NCBI GenBank assembly: GCA_037176885.1
Contig: JAWWNJ010000075.1
Location: 496,001 to 560,000, forward strand
Direction of reading: 5' to 3'
Source of the DNA: Favolaschia claudopus
Lineage: Eukaryota > Basidiomycota > Agaricomycetes > Agaricales > Mycenaceae
DNA length: 64,000 nucleotides
Below are positions 53,961-64,000 of the stretch, in pieces (positions within the stretch are counted from its first letter, which is position 1; each line of letters opens with the position of its first letter). Both the position numbers and the translations under genes were made by a program. The notes beneath the pieces are model-generated. The model was given only the letters and a program-made list of their open reading frames with translations. It ran no database searches and had not been told where the DNA came from.

Positions 53961-55568
53961 CAGTGGCGGCGCCATCTGATGCCACCCCTAAAAATAGAAC
54001 AGCCTATTTCTTCAAATTTTGGGTTGATGTCCGGATCAGCTGGGTGTTATCTGCTGTGCAGATAACATTGAGATAACACTCTTGCCGTTTTCTCCTGCTT
54101 CTGGGGTCGGAAAGTCCTGAGAATAGTTTGGGGTATATGAGAGGATAAACTGAGATGTTCTGACTTTTTACATTATGAAAATCGAGCCCGAACCCGTCAA
54201 ATTCAGGTTTCACCAGATAACAGCCGAGGCTCGCAGATAACAGTCACGGTCACGGCGTGACATCACTCTTCCTTCCGTTCCTCCTCCTGGCTTGCTCCTC
54301 GCTCTCTCTGCTTCGCAAGCCTCTCAACTGACAGGGTATCACCTTGTGTCACTCAAAGCTTCCTTTCTACCTCTTTTAAACTTCTTCAAATAATTACTAG
54401 ACTGCCCAAAATCCGTGGCAATCCCTCACAATCCCTGCATTCACCCTCTTTGAAATAGCCTCAATGACTAGCTGTTTGTCAGCGCTGCGGCCTTGAACAT
54501 GTAGCCACGACGCTGCCCACCGGGCCCCAAGACCGTGGGACCTCTCCTGATTAATATCTACTGGCTATCTCTTCTCTTCATGCGTCGCGCTGGCACCCAG
54601 AAAGCTTACTTGCGGATTTGAATTATCCAATCAAGAAAGGCCGTGTTCCTATAGCAAGACGATGAATAGAGGGCATTTGGATATGCACTGGTCAGGGTTC
54701 TTCGTGTGTTGCCAATTCTGTTTCTCTTCCATATTTTTTGACTAAACTCGACATCGGTAGGTCAAGGACTCGGACTTCCTCGATTCACCTTATTCAGCCA
54801 GCGCATAGGTGCGTGCATGATCTTTCAAGTTCCCACTAATTCTCTATCCTCTATCGCTAAGTTCTCTGCAGACATTTCGGATATTGCATACTACGAGTGA
54901 GCAGAGGATCTTTTACAGCTGGATCTCTCTCTGTTGCCGCTGTTCAGTACATGATTCTCTAGATCATAAGTACAGCTTCCTGATTGTACTTAATTCAATT
55001 TCAATTACATTCACCTCTGTGCAAAAGCACTTGAGACAAAGTGCCTCTTGCAGGCGCACTCCCGAGCCCGGTCGTCGTCGCGTTGTTGCGGTTGGTGTAA
55101 TTTATCGTTGATTTATCATCATTTAGAACTCTCGACAAGGTCTCCTTAGTGTCCTAGTATATCCATACCCTCTCCCTTTCTCCTCTCTTTTCCTTTCTTT
55201 TTCGCGTTTTTCTGGCCACGTTACCCAGTACATTGAAAAAAAAACCAAATTTTGAAGCTAATGGTCTCAAATGCTTGAAGGGGGCTGTCAGAACCATCGC
55301 CTTGCTTCAACTAATTCAATAAATATCGTCTGGGTGCACCTATAGCAATTATCTGGCATCTAATTTGCTTGATAATTGCTAAACTGCCTCTGTACTGGAG
55401 TTTGAGCGGTGAGAAAATTGTATGGTCATCATTCAAAGGCAGGGCGCGTTCAGGCGGTATCTCGGCATTCAGGGAGGGGATAGTCACATCCGTGATATCA
55501 GTCACAAGATTTGCGCAACGGCATGAGGTTCGCACGACTACCAAATGAGGGAATTGGTAGCTGCTAAG
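53961..55568. other. No gene recognised
   Basis: Frames are short. A possible small intron-bearing gene near 54740-55110 (CTGCAG acceptor, Ser/Cys-rich 75-codon frame) could not be supported. Confidence 0.3.
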
Positions 55569-55570
55569 TA

Positions 55571-56233
55571 CAGTGCCGGACACCCAAAGTGGACAATGTT
55601 GATTGCCGGCGAACGGGAATTTTGAGGATAAATCTGACTTCAGAATCGGATTCGCCGACCCCGGAAAAGCTCAAAAAACCACCTCCGAAGTTTTTCCCAC
55701 GACATTGCTGTGGCCAAATTTTTGGGGTCAAAAATCGAAACTCTGTGTACCTATTTTGAGCTCCGAGGGCAAAAATTTTGATCTCTGAGTGGTGTCGAAC
55801 GGCCGGGACTGCAATCTAGGCAGAAATCCGTGCAAACTTTCAACACCAACTCACGGCAGCGGAACGGCACGGTGGACGGCAAGCGTGTTCGGTGACGGAA
55901 TTGATCAACATGATGTAAAATGTCCAAATACGGTAAGGAATTTGTGTCAAAATGGCTCGTGAAATTATTTTTTGTTTTATCAGGAACAGAACCAGCTCGA
56001 TTAACGGAGTCGATTGCGCTATGTTTCGTAATTTTCCCATCAAATTTAGGTGTCATGCCGAATTTTTGGGGTGATTTTTTTTTTTGATTTTGAGTTTTGG
56101 GGAAATCGGCTCGTGCAAAACCATTCTTTGGTTCCATAACATCGTGTTTACACAAAAAACTAGCCGCCTGGGCATGTGTAACACCTTCCATAAATGGAAG
56201 ATCAAAGTTGTCGACTTTGCGTGTCCGGCACTG
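55571..56233. mobile_element. 663-bp pogo/Tc1-type MITE (CAGTGCCGGACA)
   Basis: CAGTGCCGGACACCCAAAGT...GGACAA and its complement at the right (TTGTCGACTTTGCGTGTCCGGCACTG) are inverted. TA flanks at 55569-55570 and 56234-56235. The left 230 bp recur at 62157-62370. The 146-codon minus frame inside is not recognised. Confidence 0.85.
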
Positions 56234-56332
56234 TACCAGCTACGGTAGCTCGCACCCGAACAGGCTCTTAATGCTGCGGGCCTTTGGCAGCTGCCGAAGA
56301 TGCCGAACGTAGCCGAGAAGGGTGACGTAATC

Positions 56333-56430
56333 TAAGGTAAGGCTTAATTAAGGGTTAAGATGGATCCAGCTTCATGTTAACCCTTAGCATTAACTTGAAA
56401 TTAAGGGTTAATTCATTCTAAGGCTTAACC
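56333..56430. repeat. TTAAGGGTTA foldback repeat (second copy)
   Basis: AAGGCTTAATTAAGGGTTA...TTAAGGGTTAATTCATTCTA relates to 27967-28065 in reverse orientation. Confidence 0.5.
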
Positions 56431-56584
56431 CTTAGGTCAGCTCGGTTACCTGCATTGCCTTGGCGGGAGCAATTTCAGTCCAAGAACATCAAGTTCAGCC
56501 CAGCTGGAGCAACCCATAAGAAGCAAAACCGCTTTGGAACGCCCCGAAAAATGCATCTAAAAAAGCCCGGAAATTTTTGTATTT

Positions 56585-56893
56585 TTCATCCTAAGGCCCC
56601 TCCCTTAATATGGAGCCCTTAATAACCTTATTAAGGCCTTTAAGGCCTTAGCCTTCTGAGGTGCCCTTAATAGAGAGTTTGCGGAAGCCACCGGTGGCTA
56701 TTTGTGGCTCTCCGTGTGCAATAGATTTTTGAGCCTCCCGCTCAAGGTAGCCACCCTAGCATCCCCTGAATAGGTGGTACAAATGGTGGCTAATCCATCC
56801 ATAAGCGGCCATCCGGTCTCAAGAAAAACTAGCCTCCGATAGCCACCGGTGGCTACCGCAAAGTCTCTAATAAGGCCTTAAGAAGGAACACTG
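56585..56893 (+). mobile_element. TAAGGCC-type MITE (copy 3) split by another MITE
   Basis: CCTAAGGCCCC...TTAAGGCCTTAGCCTTCTGAGGTGCCCTTAAT, then the insert at 56672-56868, then AATAAGGCCTTAAGAAGGAACACTG. Without the insert and one AAT it aligns with 29050-29086 (TTGCCCTTAATAAGGCCTTA), an exact empty-site control. Confidence 0.85.
56672..56868. mobile_element. 197-bp AGAGAGTTTGCGG-family MITE with AAT duplication
   Basis: AGAGAGTTTGCGGAAGCCAC...GGTGGCTA and TAGCCACCGGTGGCTACCGC...AAGTCTCT are inverted. AAT at 56669-56671 and 56869-56871. Its insertion inside 56585-56893 fixes both ends and the 3-bp duplication. Confidence 0.9.
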
Positions 56894-56967
56894 TGTCAGA
56901 ACCTGTATATATTCGCGTCGGTCCGAGAGTCCCGGTAGTAGTTAGTCTCTCGTAGACAGACGCTCTA

Positions 56968-57419
56968 TGGTGCGCGCGGCCTAAACACCACCAAATAGGT
57001 CCCATCATTGATGCCATCAGTGATGTCTCAAATCGACCGGCGGAAAAAATTCGAATTTAAATTGCATTTTCTGCTGCAGAATAAGGTTGGGGCAGACTCA
57101 GGACGTACTCCCCAGCTTTCATGAGTGTAGGATATAGCTCATGGACCTCTCTGAGAGCATATGAAGCCAGAGTCGGAACCCAAATTGGGCATATTCCGTA
57201 AGCTCACATGACTGATTGACTGATGCCATCACTGATGTCTCAAATCCGCCTCGAGAAAAAAGAATTTATTGTGAGTTTTGAGGGGATGGTAAATTCCTTT
57301 AGAGTGATTAGTCTACTACCTAATCGGAGTGTTTTCACCAGAGGATCAGTCATGGGAAGGTTCTGATCAGGTGCAATAGATTTTGTTCCTGTTTGGTGGT
57401 GTTTAGGCCGAGCGCACCA
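56968..57419. mobile_element. Complete 452-bp TGGTGC-family MITE
   Basis: TGGTGCGCGCGGCCTAAACA...CCACCAAA and the complement GGTGTTTAGGCCGAGCGCACCA form about 28-bp TIRs. TA flanks at 56966-56967 and 57420-57421. The right half matches 1264-1503 and 46288-46510. It sits in LTR-like sequence shared with 33180-33265. Confidence 0.88.
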
Positions 57420-57462
57420 TAGTATCTTGTGTCTCGTACCTCGACAGATATAGAGTCTGTTA

Positions 57463-57953
57463 CTTACCGCGGGGGTCCGACCGGAGTACGTTCTTATTAC
57501 ATAATCTGTCAGAAGTTTCATCACGTGCTGCATACGTGTTGCCTGGCTCAGGCCTGTTTCCTGCTGCAGTTGTGCTGCAGAGCGACGTATCTCCTCTCGG
57601 GTACTCTTTCCGAGTCGTTATATGCACTGTCAAGCCGAATCCACATCCAGGAGCTGATCAAAAGATGCTGTTTACAGTACCTAGATCTAAAAAAAAAGTT
57701 ATATATGAGGTAAGTACTCCAGTAAATCACAAAGTTTGGCAAAAGTGCTCTCTTAGGTTGCTCTTAGGCTCGAATTCAACTCGAATGATATGACTATGGC
57801 CCGACCTTTGCCGTGCATGGCCGTACAAGGCCGTACGTCAACCATCCACGTCCTCCACAGAAAGTCCCCCCACCTCAACGTGGCAGATGCACGTGGCCCA
57901 ATTGTTGACAGATTATGTAATAAGGGTGCACTCCGGTCGGACCCCCGCGGTAA
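57463..57953. mobile_element. 490-bp MITE (TTACCGCGGGGGTCCGACC)
   Basis: TTACCGCGGGGGTCCGACCG...CTTATTACATAATCTGTCA at the left pairs with TGACAGATTATGTAATAAGG...CGGTCGGACCCCCGCGGTAA at the right, about 50 bp. No clear flanking duplication was resolved. Confidence 0.85.
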
Positions 57954-57959
57954 CTACAT

Positions 57960-58640
57960 ACTAGACTAGGTAGTAGTATCATACTTCTCACATCCTGTCG
58001 CGCGTAGATCGATATCGAATTATCTTGTCTTTTACCCCCACGTCCCTCGTCGTCTGCGTCCCCGCACACATCCTCCAGCTCGTCGTCCTCTGTGAGCTCT
58101 CCCGGCTTTTAGCCGCCTCGGTATATATTCTGATACACTGCTCTGAGCAGGTCCGCTGTGCTCTCATAACGTCTGGGTTACCGAGACAGGCAAAATTGAT
58201 ATTTAAATCTCAATGTCAGCAACCAGTCTTCTGGACCAAACAACAGCATACACACTGACAGCCGAGGATGCCGAGAGGCCCGAGCGGCGGTCAAACCCAT
58301 CTGACGGTGACAATGGTGGCCAGAGTTGGATCTGAAGTACTGAATTGCTAAAATAAGGCTGTAGAGCAACGTACCTAGCATATACTGCTGCATACTTACA
58401 ACCCTCAGAACCGAGTTACAAAAAATCATATGAAAGTTTTTTCTCGAGGCCCTTGGGACCCCCCTCCCCCCCTTCTATATAAGGAAATTTCTCATCTCGG
58501 AAGGCCCTTGGCCCAAACCCCCAATTTTGTCCGAACCGGTTTCGAGGCGAATTGGGTGGTTTTTGTCCGAACCGGATGTAGCACTGCCGTGCCGTCAAAA
58601 ATCGTCTTTTCGCCTTATTTCGCCAAAGCAAGTCGTTTTT
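57960..58640. other. No gene recognised; TTGTCCGAACCGG repeats
   Basis: TTTGTCCGAACCGG occurs at 58528 and 58563 ahead of repeat X copy B, and TTGTCCGAACSG recurs at 60675-60775 after it, in the same orientation. They may be part of the element. Otherwise only short frames. Confidence 0.4.
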
Positions 58641-58826
58641 GGGCGCATAATTTTGGGCTCATTAATCATGTCCGTGGAGGGTTATGTCCGGAAAAGGCAT
58701 ACTTTTGTGATCCGTCCAATGCCGGGCCACATGAATGATGGTGTCATTGTTATGCCAATCAAATTCCTATCTCTTACCTCGTCGCATCGTCGCGTCGCGC
58801 TCTACGCACTTTCGTTGCTCGTAAGC

Positions 58827-59075
58827 ATGCACGGAGGTGCTAGAAAGAATGCCAGAAGAAGACGGCCTCCCAGAAACCCGGCCCACTTTCAGCTGATGCC
58901 CTTCCCACAACCCGCAATCCGCGCCACCCCAACGGCCTACTTTCGACCTTACAGCAACAGCGCACCTGCGCCGTTTCGTGCTCGGAATTCGGAGGAGCAA
59001 GACCTTGTTGTATTCAACTTTCCGGACACACGGCTGGTTTGGAATTTCAATTGGCGGAGAATTGACATCGTTTGA
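58827..59075 (+). CDS. 82-aa Arg-rich protein start of repeat X
   Basis: ATG at 58827: MHGGARKNARRRRPPRNPAH, then FQLMPFPQPAIRATPTAYFR, and a C-terminal EQDLVVFNFPDTRLVWNFNW up to the stop. A homologous Met-Arg-Gly-Gly...Arg-rich start occurs in copy A at 6667 but is broken. A basic N-terminus followed by Pro-rich sequence recalls the start of a capsid-like or DNA-binding transposon protein. Not recognised. The frame may continue through introns. Confidence 0.35.
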   Translation: MHGGARKNARRRRPPRNPAHFQLMPFPQPAIRATPTAYFRPYSNSAPAPFRARNSEEQDLVVFNFPDTRLVWNFNWRRIDIV

Positions 59076-59575
59076 GGACGGCGCAAGTCCGAATATTTGG
59101 TGCGTGTTTTTTCTTGACGCTCAGACGTGTCCTCTGACCCCAACTCTAGATGCTCTCAGCACATTTGCCACACCTGTTCATTAGGCCAAATATTGAGATC
59201 ACCAGAGCTCACGTATAGTTCAAATCACTTCAGATCTATCTATGAATATAAAATCGGGTTGAATGGCGAGCTTGTAAGGCATGATTTGGACTGGAAAAAG
59301 TCAAGCACGGTTGGATCGGAAATCAAGCTCTGTTGAGATGAAGTCGAACTTCGAGTTTAGGTTCATAAAAGTCTGGTTGTCAAATAAAAATAAAAATATG
59401 GGAACATGCGCAGAGTTTATTATGGTTCTATTGGGGTTTGTATGTTGTAGTACACGGCCCTTGCGTGGATTGGGCATCTGAAACGCACGAGGAAGGGGAT
59501 TCGTGCGGAATAATAAGTAGATTCACAGAACATGATGGTTGGGAGAGAAAACTCAACAATGTTCTTGTATTTATT

Positions 59576-59777
59576 AGCGGGTTTGTGCAAAGCGACCCGG
59601 GTCGCTTTGGGACGGCTCAGATCTCGACAACGAGCAGTCCCAGGTGTGAAGTCCCAGCGACCTAAGAGTGCCCCAGGGCAATACTCCTATAGGTCGCTTA
59701 GAGCTCACACCTGGTATCTGTTGTTGTGGAGATCTGAGCGATCGAAAAGCGACCTGGGTCGCTCGCACAAACTCTCT
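59576..59777. mobile_element. 202-bp AGAGAGTTTG-family MITE with ATT duplication
   Basis: AGCGGGTTTGTGCAAAGCGA...CCCGGGTCGC and GCGACCTGGGTCGCTCGCAC...AAACTCTCT are inverted. ATT flanks at 59573-59575 and 59778-59780. A relative of 14903-15103 with the same length. Confidence 0.85.
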
Positions 59778-60123
59778 ATTGGCTATCCCACTCTAATTAA
59801 TTACATAGGCAGTTTCACTAAAGCTTCAGAGAGACACAATACCTGCTGCTCCCGGAGTTTAGCCAGAGTCCAATTGAACTCCGAGTCTCAGGTTTGCGTA
59901 TATTTCTAAAGTGTTTAGGCCAAGAACTCGAAGAAATTGTGCCTAGGCAATTGCTATACTGTCTCCAACGTGAAACAAGTCTCAGAGTATGGTTGTGAGC
60001 GCATCTGAAGGCATTTCACTGTGAATTCAGCGTCGAAGAATGGTTCATCGGTTTTTTCGGACTGAGTGTGAGAACGGCCGAGGAAACTTCCAAGGAGATC
60101 TTGAATTTGATTGGCTGAGATTA

Positions 60124-60340
60124 CTGTACTATTTCGACCGTAGATTCAAGTAACGCGTCACATCGACCTTTGAATTGAAGCTATTTAATTTTTTAACACG
60201 TCACAAGGCAGTTTTGGCCCATTTTCCCATCAAAATTGATCAGCAAAATGCGAAAAATCGCCCAAAAAGGGAATTTCATCAAAGTTGAATCTAAACAATA
60301 ACATGTCACACCCGGTGAATCTATGGTCGAAATAGTACAG
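60124..60340. mobile_element. 217-bp MITE (CTGTACTATTTCGACC) with TA duplication
   Basis: CTGTACTATTTCGACCGTAG and its complement at the right (GGTCGAAATAGTACAG). TA at 60122-60123 and 60341-60342. The intact target is seen in repeat X copy A, so the insertion postdates the split of the two copies. Confidence 0.9.
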
Positions 60341-61022
60341 TATGTCCCAAGGAGGCAGCTGCTCCGAAAGGACATACGTCTTACCATATTTTGAATACCT
60401 CTGATCTGCCTAATCGGGGCATAAGAAATCAAGATTGCGATTGCTTTGGAGGGCGCTACAGTGCTTCTGAAGCGCTGATTTCTTGTATACAGAGTCTCAG
60501 GTACATAGTGAGTCTCTCCCTTTTCTCTCCCTTTCTCTTCTCTTTTCGCAACTTGAAAACTTGAATTCCGCCGGCTCTCCACAGACATTCATAAGCCTAA
60601 TTTTGAAGAAATCAAAGAGACTCCGAGTTCTCGGCAGGCCGGCCAACTCGACGGCTGACCCAGCCGCTGATATTTGTCCGAACGGGATCTAGGTATACTG
60701 ACCCTCGCCCACCAAAATTTGTCCGAACGGCATCTGGCCTTCGCGACCTCTCCCCTCCAAAAATTGTCCGAACCGACGGGATCTGGCATTTGGGTGGATA
60801 GACCAGGGTCCTAATAAAGCGCTCGAAATGACCAATTTTTTTCCAGGTGGGACACGTATTGATCATCTGCCTGGCGGCAAAATCTGATGTCACCCCCAAA
60901 AAAGGAAATCTTTATCAAACCGCCTCTAATCTGCCCTTGCCATCGCCGTTTGGGGGCGACAAGGGCACAGATCCATTGGCACGGCAAATACACTGCATGT
61001 GGAGGCAAGTTTGAGAAAGATA

Positions 61023-61472
61023 CTCGGTGTGACCAAAAGTAACCGGAATTTGGCTTTTTAGAGAGGAATTTCAAAACTCAAACAACTTTAAGTGAAACAC
61101 GGCTCCTCTAGATCATTTCTTATACGACTTACATGATATGGGCATGGCATGATGCCGGAGTTTCGGGCCAGTAAGTACCTCAAAAAAAATGCTTAGTATC
61201 CCAATAGTCTACAAATCCGATATCTAGGTTTGCCAGGTGTTTCCCGTTGTTCAGTGAGGGAGGCAACTCGGCACACTAATTTTCCGGCTCATAGCATACA
61301 TAAAAACAATGTGTAATAATAGGACAAAGAGACCATGCAACCTTTTCCCCGATTTGTATGCAACGGTATATGTTTATACACTGCCGATAGGGTCAATTTG
61401 CTCAGCAGTCACCCACAAAATCTGGTTGAAAACACGCAATTTCCGATTCCGGTTACTTTTGGTCACACCGAG
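61023..61472. mobile_element. 450-bp MITE (CTCGGTGTGACCAAAAGTAA)
   Basis: CTCGGTGTGACCAAAAGTAA...CCGGAATT and AATTTCCGATTCCGGTTACT...TTTGGTCACACCGAG are near-perfect TIRs of about 28 bp. TA flanks at 61021-61022 and 61473-61474. A relative of 4536-5050, better preserved. Confidence 0.9.
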
Positions 61473-61583
61473 TAGGTACATTCATTGAGGAGAACTGGGC
61501 CAAAGATGGTTGGAAAGTCTTGCCCAAAAAGTGTCAATTTTCGAGGTATCCTAAGTTGGAAAAGGAATGCATGTGTTTGAATT

Positions 61584-62154
61584 CTATGTCTTGAATTCAC
61601 TGTGAAAGGTCCGACCACACAAAACAGGGAACAGAAAAGAAAACCCAGGTGGCGGTGAAAGCTGTTCTTCTTTGACAGCACGGCGAATTTCGGCGAAATT
61701 CTCAAGAGCGGTTCTCTGCGCGTCGATATCGCGCTCAGGGAAATCTTCCGAGAGGTTAGCTGTACCCCAGTTGCGAGGGTCAGCACCTTTTCCTTTCTGG
61801 CGGGAGGTTCCAACACCAGAAGGTATGGCCGGGCTGACAATAGTTTCAGGCACATTCACTGCCGATCTATCATCAATATCTATCAAGTTCATGTTCTCAT
61901 CAACGGGCGTGATCTCACGCGGGATAGTTACCCGGCGCCCCGACGCAACAGCCAAAGCTTCCTGGGCCAAAGCGTGGCGGCGAGCAACACTCACAAGCTC
62001 GTCAACACTCATATGTACTCTGAATCGCACGCGATACGGTGGATGTGGAACGAGAGATAACATCATTTACTGCGGTACAAGAACCCATAGTATTCTGATG
62101 ACGGGGCGTTGCCATGTGAGACATAGCAACACCCTCGTCGAGCATCCCCCAATC
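61584..62154 (-). pseudogene. gag: Ty3/gypsy gag 5' fragment
   Basis: From 62154 leftwards: WGMLDEGVAMSHMATP, homologous to the leader at 10314-10372 of the gag-only element; then (other frame) SVDELVSVARRHALAQEALA, MNLIDIDDRSAVNVPETIV, RQKGKGADPRNWGTANLSED. No LTR, capsid core or zinc knuckle remains. It was opened at TA 62155-62156 by a pogo-type MITE. Confidence 0.6.
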
Positions 62155-62156
62155 TA

Positions 62157-62370
62157 CAGTGCCGGACAACCAAAGTCGACAATGATGATTGCCGAAGAAC
62201 GCGAATTTTTGGCATAAATCTGACTTCAGAATCAACTCAGCACCCTCGAAAACGTCCAAAAAACCGCCTCCGAAGTTTTTCCCACGACATTTTCGCTGCG
62301 GCCAAATTTTTGAGCCAAAAAATCAAAATTTTGTGTACCTCTCCGAGCCTCGGGGAGAAAGAATTAGCTA
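62157..62370 (+). mobile_element. Left part of a CAGTGCCGGACA MITE
   Basis: Matches 55571-55785 with moderate divergence (GAATTTTTGGCATAAATCTG; CCGAAGTTTTTCCCACGACA). The right end is missing where the next MITE begins. Confidence 0.75.
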
Positions 62371-62377
62371 ACTAGTA

Positions 62378-62921
62378 TGGTTGCGGCCAAAACTTCATGA
62401 CCAGTCCCAATTTTGCTCAAAATCTTTCGGGATTCGAGATTTAGCAGGAACTAGGGTATGGTTTATAGGTGAAATTTTTATTTCAGAGGAATCGGAGGTA
62501 CTCCTAACTTAGGGTTACAAAACGCGAAATTTGAACAGCGAAAACCAAAATTGTGTGTACTAAACTCGCGAGTTTGAGGCAGGTAATCAAGTCTTTCTCT
62601 GCCATTCTGCCTCTGCACCCCGGACTCCTTCTTCCGGACCCCACAGTGAAAGTGAAATATCCTAACCAAGAAATCGGCAATGGCCAGGCGACATTGATGC
62701 TCCTGCACAGCCACCGGTCCGAGTGATCCGCAATCAAAAGCGCGAAATTGCCGTGCAAAACACGGAAAACCGATGTTTCGAAGTTTTGCTCCAGTACATT
62801 TGTAGATTACCTTCTTGCAATGCTATTTACACAATCCCAGGATGTCTCAATGAAAACTGACGTGACAGTATCAATTACCAAATTGGGACTGCGACTTGTC
62901 ACGAAGTTCGGTCCGCAACCA
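62378..62921 (+). mobile_element. 544-bp TATGGTTGCGG-family MITE (copy 2)
   Basis: TA flanks at 62376-62377 and 62922-62923. Nearly identical to 35048-35590 over the full length; only scattered single-base changes and a few small indels (for example a 3-bp difference near 62795) were noticed. Confidence 0.9.
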
Positions 62922-62933
62922 TACAATTAAGTA

Positions 62934-63025
62934 AGGTTAGAGAGCCAAGAGGCGAGCGATCTCTGGATCAGCCAATCGAAAAGGCTAAATCACGTGGGGC
63001 AACCGTACTTGGTCGCTCTCTACCT
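62934..63025. mobile_element. 92-bp miniature of the AGGT-AGAGAGC family
   Basis: AGGTTAGAGAGCC and GCTCTCTACCT are inverted ends. TA flanks at 62932-62933 and 63026-63027. It contains ATCACGTGGGGCAACCGTA, shared with 44297-44727. It begins 13 bp after the previous MITE. Confidence 0.75.
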
Positions 63026-63374
63026 TAATAATGGAAGCTGGAGGAAGAATAACTCCGAATAAGTTCAACACTATATAGATAGGATGGGGCCCGCACACGT
63101 ACTGCTAGTATTGCAGCGAGCAGCGAACAGAATATTCCTACTTAAGAGTTCAGAACGTTCAGAAAGCGCAGTCGAGGGTGAAAGTAGTGAAACATAAAAG
63201 GCTCACATACCTGTGTTATCCGAGCAGCTGTGGCAGCGAGAGCCGACGGTGGCGAGGTCCTAGTAGCTCTAGTAGCTCTAGATAAAAAGAACAAGGACAC
63301 TAAGTACAAGTGACAGTAAGCAACACAGGAACACGTACCGTTTCTAAAGGTCTGGCTAGTCCTGGATACTTATA

Positions 63375-63948
63375 TCAAACTGAGTAAGGAGCAGCGGGAT
63401 ATATAAAAGACACACCATAGATATCAAACTCGGCGACTGCACGATTCGAGGCAGGCGCAGAACTTACCGTGTTGCCAGGAAATTCAGTCAAGGCGAGTTG
63501 AGATATCGAGGCGAGGCGAGCAGGCAGCACGAGTACAAGGGATAAAAGTACCATGACCGCGGTTAAGAGGGAAGGAGGGACACCAGAGGCGAGTGGCGGG
63601 GAAGAGTCTCTAGTAATAAACGGACCTGCCTGGATAGTGAGACAAAAAACGTCGGGATATAGGGTCTGACTAGGGAGACTAGCAAGTATTGTAGGCCTAT
63701 CTATACTCGACTCCAACCTCTCATTGAAGAAAGGTACAGTAACTCCACCAGAGAAATGCTCGCAATGGGTCATATACTTATATATTGATAGACTCCAGCG
63801 GATGCTCCAGCAGCGAGACCACGCCTACTAGTGATCATGGATTTCTAACAACTGGGAAAGGGCCGGGTGAGCCTCTCAAAAAATCCCACAACGGCGCAAT
63901 GCATTATTGGCATTATCTAAAACGCTTGAGTGCAGAGGCCCTGCCAAA
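63375..63948 (-). repeat. LTR-like segment, inverted copy of 36534-36828
   Basis: On the minus strand, TGTTAGAAATCC starts at 63850, with a TATA box (ATATATAAG) and then an ATG-led frame of 132 codons (63375-63773, MTHCEHFSGGVTVPFFNERL) whose first half is shared with 36707-36826. The shared part ends near 63652; this copy continues through a GTAAGT donor-like site near 63466. It is probably a transcribed LTR with leader. The frame is not a recognised protein. The rest to 64000 includes a piece homologous to 36534-36575. Confidence 0.5.
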
Positions 63949-64000
63949 GATTGAAAAGCCGGTGATCCCATATTTTTTCCGAGTCAGTGTATGGTACGAG

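Larger units (their letters stand above)
58640..60610 (+). repeat. Uncharacterised repeat X, copy B
   Basis: Collinear with 6538-7890 as described there. This copy keeps an 82-codon frame (58827-59075) and carries two nested MITEs (59576-59777, 60124-60340). The empty site for the second MITE is visible in copy A at about 7632 (GGATTATGTCCC). Confidence 0.65.

Noticed and set aside
1..64000. tRNA, rRNA, CRISPR arrays or bacterial promoters
   Set aside because: None recognised by eye; the introns and transposon classes are eukaryotic. A tRNA could be missed without a covariance search.

Overview
The window looks like a transposon-dense accessory or heterochromatic stretch of a filamentous basidiomycete (Agaricomycete-type) genome. 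The evidence is: short 44-70 nt introns with GTRNGY donors and YAG acceptors; several protein families that I associate only with Agaricomycetes; fungal-type LINE, Ty3/gypsy, Tc1, tyrosine-recombinase and Helitron remains; and dozens of small inverted-repeat elements. No rRNA or tRNA gene and no bacterial-style operon was seen. Nearly every coding sequence is broken, and almost all open reading frames longer than 60 codons are shadows of repeats.

Layout. 1-1.5 kb: antisense LINE ORF1 split by a 557-bp MITE. 2.9-3.6 kb: two exons of an unknown gene ended by a related MITE. 4.5-6.5 kb: MITEs and a Helitron 3' end. 6.5-7.9 kb: copy A of an uncharacterised repeat (copy B at 58.6-60.6 kb). 8.2-8.8 kb: a spliced gene fragment cut by an LTR element that carries gag but no pol (8.8-11.3 kb). 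11.3-12.0 kb: Cys-rich tandem repeat. 13.9-14.2 kb: tyrosine-recombinase relic. 14.5-15.8 kb: a five-exon gene with a helical N-terminus and glycine-rich C-terminus, with a MITE in one intron. 16.0-16.6 kb: DD34E Tc1 transposase C-terminal half. 17.0-19.8 kb: a gene with an OB-fold-like look, opened first by a solo LTR and then by an ORF1-only LINE, ending 77 bp before a Helitron terminus hairpin.

20-41 kb is mostly nested MITEs, with a SAM-like gene at 23.4-24.5 kb and a VTS1/Smaug-like SAM exon at 36.3-36.6 kb. 41.6-44.2 kb holds the best coding region: a divergent pair of an intact 257-aa PD-(D/E)XK-like protein and a spliced protein with a Cys-rich tail. 48.0-52.6 kb is a 4.6-kb CACTA-like element with subterminal repeat arrays and decayed genes. 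53-64 kb returns to nested MITEs, repeat copy B, a gag fragment and an LTR-like segment that is also present in inverted orientation at 36.5-36.8 kb.

How it works together: nothing here is an operon or pathway. The genes are cargo, targets or relics of transposition. Nested insertions give internally consistent before/after comparisons: removing an insert plus one target duplication restores a frame or a homologous repeat. This orders events and defines element ends without outside data. The most notable candidate is the spliced OB-fold-like gene next to a Helitron end, because Helitrons in other lineages carry single-strand-DNA-binding proteins.
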